From NCBI GenBank assembly GCA_039029935.1, contig JBCCFC010000607.1:1-8208 (forward strand): DNA of 8,208 bases, read 5' to 3'. Both the position numbers and the translations under genes were made by a program. Origin of the DNA: G039029935 sp039029935 (GTDB taxonomy: Bacteria; Chloroflexota; Anaerolineae; Caldilineales; Caldilineaceae). Positions 1 through 7,100 of this stretch are shown here, one piece after another (within the stretch, counting starts at the first letter, position 1; the number at the start of each line of letters is the position of its first letter). The notes under the pieces were generated by a model. The model worked only from the letters and a program-made list of their open reading frames with translations. It was not told where the DNA came from and did no database searches.

Positions 1-159
1 AAAGCCTTGCGGGTGACAGGGCAGGCGCCATTCCAGCTGATATTGGGCAACGCGCAATCGGTTAGTGTCGCGATAAACCAAGAGCCGTTTGAACTTAAGC
101 CCTATATCAGGTCGAATAATACCGCTCGAGTGTTGATTAAAGCGACTGCAGAACAATAA
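1..159 (+). CDS. RodZ-like protein, C-terminal DUF4115 domain (5' partial)
   Basis: Frame 1 is open from the window edge to TAA at 157-159, giving 52 residues. The stretch TGQAPFQLILGNAQSV followed by a conserved-looking N-x-E-P-F-E-L and, later, N-T-A-R-V-L matches the C-terminal beta domain of RodZ-type proteins, whose usual pattern is G-x-A-P-F-x-(hydrophobic)-x-L-G-N-A, then N-G-x-x-(V/F)-x-L, then an A-R-(F/V) strand. In the family, an N-terminal cytoplasmic helix-turn-helix and a single membrane helix precede this extracytoplasmic domain, and RodZ links MreB to the cell-wall elongation machinery. Only the domain end is visible, so the helix-turn-helix and membrane helix cannot be confirmed. 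The next gene starts 38 nt downstream with no terminator between them, which suggests co-transcription. Confidence 0.72.
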   Translation, partial: KALRVTGQAPFQLILGNAQSVSVAINQEPFELKPYIRSNNTARVLIKATAEQ

Positions 160-164
160 TTACC

Positions 165-180
165 GACCTACAGACCTACT
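165..180. repeat. two tandem octamers in the short spacer
   Basis: GACCTACA (165-172) is followed directly by GACCTACT (173-180), just upstream of the ribosome binding site of the oxidoreductase gene. With two copies and one mismatch this could be chance. It is listed because octamer tandem repeats also occur in two other spacers of this window. Confidence 0.35.
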
Positions 181-183
181 GGC

Positions 184-191
184 AAGGGGGA
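184..191 (+). promoter_or_regulatory. ribosome binding site deciding the ATG at 198
   Basis: The purine run AAGGGGGA lies 7 nt (counted from its last G) before ATG at 198-200. An in-frame GTG at 192 would lie practically on top of this run, too close for initiation. The ATG at 198 is therefore the better start, and the protein begins MQNERMMRAAG. Confidence 0.7.
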
Positions 192-197
192 GTGGAC

Positions 198-2429
198 ATG
201 CAAAACGAACGTATGATGCGAGCGGCAGGGAGCAGTCTACCGCGTACAGATGCAGCGGAAAAGGTCGCAGGGACAGCACTCTATCCAGGCGACATCGATC
301 TGCCCAACCAAGCGTGGATGAAGATTGTGTTTGCGGGTGTCCCCCATGCGCGGATTACACGGTTGGATACCAGTCTAGCAGCCACCTCACCTGGGGTCGT
401 GGCTGTACTGACGGCGGTGGATGTACCTGTCAATGAATATGGTCTCATCGTCTTTGATCAGCCTGTCATCTGCGGTTTAGGCAGTACGCTTCATGCCGAA
501 TTTGTGCGTTGGGAGGCGGACTGTATCGCCCTGGTTGTTGCGGAGACGCAGGCACAGGCAGAGATGGCCGCGGCATTGATTGAGGTGGACTATACGCCGC
601 TGACTGTCATCACAGACCCACTGGAATCTATGAAGCCATCATCGCCACTGATTCATACACAGACGAGCAAGAGCTATACAGGCAGTAATATCGCCGCCTC
701 GAAAAAACTGCGTTATGGTGATATTGAGGTGGGATTCGCCGAGGCTGACGTGGTTGTCGAGGCCACCTATCACACCAATGCGCAGGAACATGCCTACTTG
801 CAACCGGAGGCGGGATTAGCACAAATGTTGCTGGATGGACGGGTCGAGGTCATCTGTGCAGGGCAGTGGATGCATGAGGAGCGCGAACAAATTGCCCATG
901 CGCTGGGGCTTCCCGAAGAGCAGATTGTGGTACGATACCCTGCCATCGGTGGAGCGTTTGGAGGACGTGAGGATATCTCGATTCAGATTGTGTTGGCACT
1001 AGCTGCGCTCAAAACAGGGCGTCCTGTCAAGACCGTTTGGACCCGTGAAGAAAGCATTGTGGGGCATCACAAACGCCACCCCTATACCATCCGCAGCAAG
1101 TGGGGGGCCACCAAGGACGGTAAGCTTGTGGCCGCACAAAATGAGGTCATCAGCGATGCGGGTGGTTATCAATACACCAGTGAGAAAGTGTTGGGCAATG
1201 CGCTGATGGCGTCACTTGGTCCCTATGAAATTCCCAACGTGCATGTCGATGCGCATACAGTCTATACCAATAACTGTCCGAGCGGTGCATTTCGTGGCTT
1301 TGGTGGGCCACAAGGACACTTTGCTGCGGAATCGCAGATCAACAAACTGGCAGCGGCATTGGATATGGACCCAGTGGCATTCCGGATGAAGAATCTCTGG
1401 CATGAGGGTTCGACCCAAGCAACGCGTAGCACTGTGCCAGCAGGGTGTAGTGTACGCGAGGTTGTACAGGCCGCAGCCGAACGCATGGGACGGGGCGATG
1501 TGCGGGATGACTTCAACACTGGCATCCAAACCTCGCTTGATGCGTCCCGAACCCAAAAAGTGCGCGGGATGGGGATTGCTGCCTGTTTTAAAAATGTTGG
1601 ATTTAGCCTGGGATTCCCGGAACATTGTCATGCATGGGTCGAGTTGCATGGTAGCTCAGAGATCGAACGCGCTGTGGTCGGCTGTGTGGGGGCCGAGGTC
1701 GGGCAAGGGGCGCACATGGCCTTTCAGCAGATTGCAGCCGAGGTTTTAGGGCTTGACACATCGCAGGTGACATTAAAAGCAGACCACACCGATATCACAG
1801 GATCGAGTGGCAGTGCATCGGCCAGTCGTCTCACCTTTATGGCTGGCAATGCAATCAAGGGAGCAGCAGAACAGGCACTACGTGAGTGGGAAGATGAAGA
1901 ACGACCCGCTCGTGCCGAATTTGTCTATCATCCGCGCCAGACAACCGACTATGATCCAGAGACAGGGGCCAGCGATCCCAACATTACCTATGGCTACTGC
2001 GCACAAGTGGCCGATGTTGAGGTTGATCTGGAGACAGGTCATATCACGGTTAAGCGGCTTGTGAGCGTCAACGATGTGGGGAAGGCCGTTAACCCACAGT
2101 TGGTTGAAGGCCAAATCGAGGGGGGAGTGGCACAGTCAGTTGGCTGGACCTTGCTGGAAAATCTTATCCAGGCGGATGGACATATTCGTACACCCCATTT
2201 CAGCAACTACTTGATCCCAGGCATTCTGGATGTTGTGGAAGAAATTGAACCTATCATTCTTGAAATCCCCGATCCACAGGGGCCTTTGGGTGTGCGTGGT
2301 ATGGCTGAGATGCCCTTTATCCCAACCGCCCCCGCAATTACCGCCGCTATTCATGACGCAACAGGCGTTTGGGCTGACCAATTGCCTGTGACGCCGGAGC
2401 GGATGTGGATGGCGTTACGTGACAGATAA
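198..2429 (+). CDS. xanthine dehydrogenase-family molybdopterin-binding subunit
   Basis: This is a 743-residue large subunit of a molybdenum hydroxylase. Enzymes of this family hydroxylate purines, N-heterocycles, aldehydes or CO at a Mo-pyranopterin centre and pass electrons to separate 2Fe-2S and FAD subunits. The N-terminus (GSSLPRTDAAEKVAGTALY) is the usual start of the family's 'a/b hammerhead' domain. Cofactor-domain motifs appear in order: Q-E-H-A-Y-L-Q near 196-202, GGAFGGRE near 251-258, AFRGFGGPQ near 364-372, EVGQGAH near 500-506, and the pair VEGQIEGG / GVRGMAEMPFIPTAPAI at the C-terminus. In the last motif the Glu near 704 aligns with the catalytic base (Glu1261 of bovine xanthine oxidase). 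The Arg of AFRGFG aligns with substrate-binding Arg880, so the site is xanthine-dehydrogenase-like and lacks the CoxL-type active loop. The segment between the ASASRLTFMAGNA motif and the D-P-E-T-G stretch (about 550-590) looks shorter than usual for the family. The substrate cannot be named from sequence alone. No FeS or FAD subunit flanks it. Confidence 0.9.
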   Translation: MQNERMMRAAGSSLPRTDAAEKVAGTALYPGDIDLPNQAWMKIVFAGVPHARITRLDTSLAATSPGVVAVLTAVDVPVNEYGLIVFDQPVICGLGSTLHAEFVRWEADCIALVVAETQAQAEMAAALIEVDYTPLTVITDPLESMKPSSPLIHTQTSKSYTGSNIAASKKLRYGDIEVGFAEADVVVEATYHTNAQEHAYLQPEAGLAQMLLDGRVEVICAGQWMHEEREQIAHALGLPEEQIVVRYPAIGGAFGGREDISIQIVLALAALKTGRPVKTVWTREESIVGHHKRHPYTIRSKWGATKDGKLVAAQNEVISDAGGYQYTSEKVLGNALMASLGPYEIPNVHVDAHTVYTNNCPSGAFRGFGGPQGHFAAESQINKLAAALDMDPVAFRMKNLWHEGSTQATRSTVPAGCSVREVVQAAAERMGRGDVRDDFNTGIQTSLDASRTQKVRGMGIAACFKNVGFSLGFPEHCHAWVELHGSSEIERAVVGCVGAEVGQGAHMAFQQIAAEVLGLDTSQVTLKADHTDITGSSGSASASRLTFMAGNAIKGAAEQALREWEDEERPARAEFVYHPRQTTDYDPETGASDPNITYGYCAQVADVEVDLETGHITVKRLVSVNDVGKAVNPQLVEGQIEGGVAQSVGWTLLENLIQADGHIRTPHFSNYLIPGILDVVEEIEPIILEIPDPQGPLGVRGMAEMPFIPTAPAITAAIHDATGVWADQLPVTPERMWMALRDR

Positions 2430-2444
2430 GCTCTAAAGTCAAAA

Positions 2445-2519
2445 AGATGGTTCCAATGGATTGAGAAATGCGCAAAATTTGGAAAATCTTGCGCATCTCT
2501 CAATCCATTGGAACCATCT
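2445..2519. repeat. 75-nt near-perfect inverted repeat (31-bp arms)
   Basis: The left arm at 2445-2475 (starting AGATGGTTCCAATGG) and right arm at 2489-2519 (ending CCATTGGAACCATCT) are reverse complements over 31 bp with one mismatch (2467 A against 2497 C). The 13-nt centre can add four more A-T pairs (2477-2480 with 2484-2487), leaving a 3-nt loop. It fills most of the spacer between the oxidoreductase gene and the aldolase gene. On the + strand no T-run follows it. On the - strand it is followed by a short T-run (complement of 2441-2444). It is too long and too AT-rich in its lower stem for a typical intrinsic terminator. A small non-autonomous mobile repeat or an RNA-processing hairpin is more likely. 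No clear target-site duplication is visible. Confidence 0.85.
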
Positions 2520-2535
2520 AAACAAATCTAAAAAT

Positions 2536-2542
2536 AAGGAGA
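2536..2542 (+). promoter_or_regulatory. ribosome binding site of the aldolase-family gene
   Basis: AAGGAGA lies 8 nt (counted from the last G) before ATG at 2550, near-ideal spacing, and supports that start. Confidence 0.8.
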
Positions 2543-2549
2543 ACAACCA

Positions 2550-3500
2550 ATGATTGATACACCAAGTTTACTAGATGCACTGGATACGTCGGTTACGATT
2601 CCAGTGATTCCATTCAAAGATGGCGCAATTGACTTTGACGGCCATGCCAAAAACATCAGCTATCTGATGAACAACAATTATCTAAAAGATGCCGAGACAG
2701 GTGCAACGCGTCCCCGCGTGATTTCGGTAGCAGGCACAAGCCTGATCCATCACATTTCACCCGCCGAGCAGACACAAATTTTTGATGTCGCAGGCCAAAC
2801 AATGGGCAGCGAAGGCATTCTTATGTCAGCCATCGCCCCCAACCCAATCAGCGTGGCAGGTTCGTTGGTCGAGGAGCAATCAAAACTGCAACGCCCCCCC
2901 GATGTCTATCTGATCATGCCACTGGCCGGAACTGCCAGCCCCGAAGGCGTTTATGAGAGCTTTATGGAATTTGGCGAGAAATATGGCACAAGCTGTGGTG
3001 CGCGCTTCATCTACTATTTCCGCCAACCCAGAGAACGGGAGGCCGTTATTCGCCTACTCAACGATTCACCGCATTTTGTCGGTGTCAAAATCGGCACGAC
3101 TGAGGATGACGTACCCACCTTTATTGACGGTGTGGGTGACAACGCATTGGTTATCTGGGGCATTGGCGACCGTAGTTCGGGTCCAGCAGAGAAGGGGGCA
3201 AAGGGACACACATCGGGCATTGCCGTCCTCTGTGCGCGTGCCAGTGACGAGATCAACAACGCCAACCGACGTGGTGACTACGATGCTGCTCGTGCTGTCG
3301 AAGCCGCCATTGCACCGCTCGAAGAGATTCGCTTTTACAATGGACGCATCTATAACTACTCGGCCGTTGTGGAAGTCATGAACTTAAGTGGCTTTGATGA
3401 CATCGTTGGCGGTGAAGGTGGGCCATTCAACCCTAAAGTGCCAGCGGATGTGTCGGCACAATTGCAGGCGATGATGCCGACTTTGGTTGAATACCATTAG
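2550..3500 (+). CDS. DapA / N-acetylneuraminate lyase-family aldolase
   Basis: This 316-residue protein has the length and fold signatures of the class I, Schiff-base (beta/alpha)8 family that includes 4-hydroxy-tetrahydrodipicolinate synthase, N-acetylneuraminate lyase and 2-keto-3-deoxy-sugar-acid aldolases or dehydratases. The start T-I-P-V-I-P-F-K-D-G with D28-F-D-G-H corresponds to the usual 'TPF..dG.iD...l..' opening. The pyruvate-binding G-T-T-G-E motif appears as G62-T-S-L, followed by the expected L/I-S-P-A-E-Q. The catalytic tyrosine lies in R-F-I-Y-Y-F (155-156). The Schiff-base lysine is K180 in F-V-G-V-K-I-G-T-T-E. The G-H-T-S-G-I-A-V segment near 219-226 replaces the usual 'GaxGxiSv'. 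The G-T-S-L variant and atypical insertions argue against true lysine-biosynthetic DapA, so a sugar-acid or other 2-keto-acid aldolase is more likely. It lies 120 nt after the molybdenum subunit in the same direction, with the long hairpin between. Confidence 0.83.
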   Translation: MIDTPSLLDALDTSVTIPVIPFKDGAIDFDGHAKNISYLMNNNYLKDAETGATRPRVISVAGTSLIHHISPAEQTQIFDVAGQTMGSEGILMSAIAPNPISVAGSLVEEQSKLQRPPDVYLIMPLAGTASPEGVYESFMEFGEKYGTSCGARFIYYFRQPREREAVIRLLNDSPHFVGVKIGTTEDDVPTFIDGVGDNALVIWGIGDRSSGPAEKGAKGHTSGIAVLCARASDEINNANRRGDYDAARAVEAAIAPLEEIRFYNGRIYNYSAVVEVMNLSGFDDIVGGEGGPFNPKVPADVSAQLQAMMPTLVEYH

Positions 3501-3540
3501 GGTGTGATGGTGTAATAGTGTGATGGTGTGATGGTGTCAT
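3501..3540. repeat. five tandem 8-bp units (GGTGTGAT type)
   Basis: Directly after the stop codon (TAG 3498-3500) come GGTGTGAT, GGTGTAAT, AGTGTGAT, GGTGTGAT and GGTGTCAT, exactly five contiguous octamers with single substitutions. Inverted units (ATCACACC, ATCACAGT) follow at 3545-3560. The same octamer type recurs after the stop codon of the last gene in the window. Confidence 0.9.
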
Positions 3541-3558
3541 CTCCATCACACCATCACA
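3519..3558. terminator. 16-bp perfect hairpin formed by the octamer repeats
   Basis: TGTGATGGTGTGATGG (3519-3534) pairs perfectly with CCATCACACCATCACA (3543-3558) around the 8-nt loop TGTCATCT. Its place 18 nt after the aldolase stop codon suits a transcript end or a 3'-stabilising structure. There is no T-run after it, so an intrinsic terminator is possible but not shown. It may be only a by-product of the repeat array. Confidence 0.5.
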
Positions 3559-3729
3559 GTTGGGCGTATGATATTTCACCCGTTGTAAGTAACTGCATTC
3601 ATAAAAGCAATTAGCCCGATATCTCCATTTTATAACAAAACAATGAAGCGAGCGTTCCACACAAAGATTGATTCTATCGTATTTACTCCTTTGGCAAGGA
3701 TATAGGTTACAGATTTGCATTACTTGCCC

Positions 3730-3757
3730 CTTGCAACCTGCAACTTGCAACCCGCAA
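3730..3757. repeat. four tandem 7-bp units (CYYGCAA)
   Basis: CTTGCAA, CCTGCAA, CTTGCAA and CCCGCAA follow each other without gaps, and a partial CTT follows. Read as two 14-nt units they differ at one base. The array is non-coding and resembles heptamer microsatellites known from some bacterial genomes. No function can be assigned. Confidence 0.8.
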
Positions 3758-4026
3758 CTTAAACAATGATGGAACCATCCGTTCAGCAAATGAATTTAAT
3801 GAGTATTGTCATCTTTTTTTGATGCTTTTTAAATGTGTTGATATGATTTTGCATCGAACTGACATAGGCACGACGAACCATTATGGGTGTCTGCGTTGAC
3901 CCACATAGGACAGTGACACAGCGACATAACAGGCAGAATGCCCGTGTTGCGTTGTGCTTCTGCATAAGGAACACTACACAATCATTTAAACAGCAATTCG
4001 ATACTAACCAATTTTACTCACAAACG

Positions 4027-4042
4027 TGCATAAATTCATGCA
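4027..4042. promoter_or_regulatory. 16-bp near-perfect palindrome, possible operator
   Basis: TGCATAAATTCATGCA is palindromic except for one pair. It sits where the -35 region of the promoter candidate at 4058-4066 would be, so a dimeric regulator could bind here. This is inference from position and symmetry only. Confidence 0.3.
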
Positions 4043-4057
4043 TGTTTGCCCATTGTT

Positions 4058-4066
4058 TGATATACT
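4058..4066 (+). promoter_or_regulatory. candidate extended -10 promoter for the penicillin-binding protein gene
   Basis: TGATATACT contains the extended -10 pattern TGn followed by TATACT, one base off TATAAT. No good -35 hexamer is found 16-18 nt upstream, which is tolerated for extended -10 promoters. Transcription would begin around 4073, giving a leader of about 45 nt before ATG 4118. Confidence 0.4.
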
Positions 4067-4108
4067 ATTTGGTATCACGCGCAATAGACGCGTCAAGGGT
4101 GAGAGTAC

Positions 4109-4113
4109 GGAGG
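4109..4113 (+). promoter_or_regulatory. ribosome binding site before ATG 4118
   Basis: GGAGG is followed by TTTT and then ATG at 4118, a short 4-nt gap. A second in-frame ATG at 4127 lies 13 nt away and a third at 4160 has no Shine-Dalgarno sequence. ATG 4118 is preferred, but 4127 is not excluded. Confidence 0.6.
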
Positions 4114-4117
4114 TTTT

Positions 4118-7100
4118 ATGATACATATGTTGAGCCAAACTGGCCGTCATCACTATCCCATGAACCATCAATTCAAAAAGAAATATTTCGTGGTAGGATT
4201 GATGCTGCTCCTAAGCCTCCTGGGGCTGAGTGGCTGCTCGACCAGCGGACAAGCCCCTGATATTGTCAACAGCATTGTGGAGAGTGTCGGGGCTGATGCC
4301 GATACCCCTGCGCAAGATGTACTTGCCGAATCGCTTGGCAGCTCTCTGCCCGATTCCTTCACAGGGTCTCTTGCCAACGACATCCCTGCGCTGCTTGCCG
4401 AGTTGGATCGCTATTTGGTGCGCTATAACGAGGAATTTGACCTCACGCGTGCTCCTGATACGACACCGCTGGAAGCCGCTGAAGCCTATATGCGCATTCA
4501 TCAGCCGGGTCCACTACCACGTATTTTCCAGACCAGTACGATCTATGATCGCAATGGCTTTGTCTTGGCCGAGCTATTTGAAGAGGGTAAGCGTACATGG
4601 GTGACACTTGACCAAATTTCGCCCAATCTCATCGACGCCATTGTTGCCACTGAGGATGCATCCTTTTTTAGCAATTCGGGCATCGATCCGATTCGCCTTG
4701 TCGCTGCGTTTTTGCAAAATGCACAGTCGGGGTCGGTAGTTTCGGGTGCCAGCACCATCACTATGCAGTTGGCGCGTAACCTTTTCTTTGAACCTGAACA
4801 ACGCTTTGAGCAGTCATTTGAACGCAAAGTTTATGAAGTCTTTATGGCACAAGACCTGACCGAACTCTTTACCAAAGAAGAGCTATTAGAGATGTATCTC
4901 AATCTCATCTACTTTGGTCATTCGGCCTATGGACCCGAAGCGGCAGCTCAAATTTATTATGGTAAATCTGCCGCTGACCTGACCCTACCCGAAGCGGCTA
5001 TTTTAGCTGGATTGCCCCAACGTCCCGCTGATCTCGATCCCTTCCGCAACTATCCCGCCGCCAAAGAACGCCAGCGTATTGTCCTCAGTCTGATGGTGCG
5101 GCATGGTTTTTTGATGCCAGAGGAAGCCAGTGAAGCCTTTGAGACGACAGTCGGCTTTAACCCAACATTTGCTGAAAGTGCGCTCGAAGTGACTGTCCCC
5201 TATGCACCGCACTTTATGCAATATCTCGACACGGTGTTGGCCGAACCGTTGGATGGTGGCAGCATTCGTCGTGCAGGCTTTACCGTTTACACGACACTTG
5301 ACCTCTATTTTCAACAACTAGCCGAAGAGACTGTGCGTGAAAAGGTGGCTGAACTGAGGCCAGCCCTCAACCTAAGCAACAGTGCGCTCGTTGCCATGCA
5401 GCCAAGTACAGGCGATATACTGGCAATGGTCGGCAGTGTCGATTATAACGACGAGGAGATCGATGGGGCGGTCAATGTCGCCATCAGCCCACGCCAACCC
5501 GGTAGTTCGATTAAGCCGATTTTGTATGCCACCGCCTTTGACGAGAACATCATCAGCCCCGCCAGCGTGATCTGGGACACATCTATTACGTGGCGCACGG
5601 GCATCACCGAGACCTATGAACCCCAAAACTACGATGAAAAGTTTCATGGGCCAGTGACTGTGCGTGATGCATTGGCAAGCAGCTACAACATCCCGTCGAT
5701 CAAGGTGCTGGATGGTCTGGGCGTCAACACCATGTTGGAGCGGGCGCGGGCGATGGGCGTCAAAAGCCTCGACCGTGAAAGTTCGTGGTATGGTCTTAGC
5801 CTAACGCTTGGTGGTGGTGAGGTGACGTTGCTCGATATGACAACCGCCTACAGCACGCTGGCAAATCAGGGAACCTATGTCGCCAACCGCTCCATCTACT
5901 CGATTACCAACGGGTCAGGGCAGCTGATCTATGAAGAAGTCTATGCTCCGCCCGAACCAGAGCAGGTACTCTCACCCGAAGCCGCCTTTTTGACAGCAGA
6001 TATTATGAGTGACAAGCGTGCGCGTACCCCTGTCTTTGGTGTCAACAGCATCCTACATCTGAGCCGACCTACTGCTGTGAAAACAGGGACAACCACCGAT
6101 TTTCGTGATAACTGGACCTTGGGCTTTAATCCACATTTGGCAGTTGGTGTGTGGGCGGGCAATAGTGACGGCACACCACTCAAGGATAGCAGTGGTGCAC
6201 GCGGGGCAGGCCCCATCTGGAACGCCTACATGGAGGCCATCTATGCCGACCCCTATCTGCTCTGGGTGCTGGGTGCGCCCAGTGTGGAGAGTGACAACGA
6301 GGAGTGGGTCTTTCAGCCACCACCAACACGCATTGAAGTCAGTATCCCAATCACCGATTTAGAGCCAATCTCTAGTACTGTCCTCAGTACTATTTCCGGT
6401 ACGTTTGCACTGGATATCGCGGCGTTGAATATGCCTGCGCCCATCACGATCACCGATGTCATCAGCACCAGCGATATTTATACCAGCGAATTGTTGGCGG
6501 CACAGCGACAGCGTGAGGCTGACATTGCCGCCCAACTACTGCCCAAAGTCGCTAGCGGTGTCATTCGCCTTGACATCGACTGTCCTTTTGGGCTGAGTTG
6601 CCCACCGGATGGCGAGTATTTCACCTACGACTGGCTACAACAGATGGCGTCGCTGCGGCTGGGGCCATTGGGGGATGGTGTCATCGAGGCGCCCATGCAA
6701 TCCACCTCGATTTATCGAGGCGATGAAGGTGAACTGCATCAGGCAAACTGTGAAGTGCTGGACACCAGCAAACCGCTGGGTCGTTTCCTGCGCATCCCTA
6801 TGGGCATCGGTGATATTGTCTACGATCCCGAAAAACGCTATCTGCTCGACCAAAATGAACGGGCGCGCAAGGTACGCGATGAACAGATTGCGGCGATGGA
6901 GTGGTCCTACTCAACGGGTGTACCGCTCAACATTGGTCGCTGTGAAGTGGCAAACCCGATGGCTATCTCCATCTTTGGCTACAACGTCAATGTCAACGTT
7001 GGCCCTGCCCAGCATGGTGCGATTCGACCCAGCGACTTTGACTATGATCAACTGACGAAAGCGGTTGTCGATAATTTTCAGCCTTATATTGCGGCACACC

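Larger units (their letters stand above)
3501..4117. other. 617-nt intergenic region without a convincing gene
   Basis: Both strands were read here. Open frames exist (- strand 3433-3789 and 3783-3974; + strand 3883-4260), but none shows a recognisable protein pattern or a good ribosome binding site. The region holds the octamer array and its hairpin, a heptamer array (3730-3757), a T-rich stretch (3812-3830), and a promoter-like area before 4118. The stretch 3561-3729 shows nothing beyond a small TCCTT/AAGGA hairpin at 3687-3700. Confidence 0.7.

Noticed and set aside
1212..1649. 145-codon - strand frame inside the molybdenum subunit gene
   Set aside because: Antisense shadow of a gene with strong family motifs; the product has no domain-like pattern.
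2445..2519. Insertion sequence with terminal inverted repeats
   Set aside because: There is no room for a transposase between the arms; at most it is a small non-autonomous element.
3501..3760. CRISPR-like array
   Set aside because: The repeats are 7-8 bp, contiguous and without spacers, so they are microsatellites and not CRISPR repeats.
3433..3789. 118-codon - strand frame over the repeat-rich spacer
   Set aside because: The product is a translation of the octamer and heptamer repeats (His/Thr/Pro runs) and overlaps the aldolase 3' end.
3883..4260. 125-codon + strand frame overlapping the start of the penicillin-binding protein gene
   Set aside because: No recognisable pattern, no convincing ribosome binding site, and it runs through the promoter-like region and 143 nt into a clear gene in another frame.
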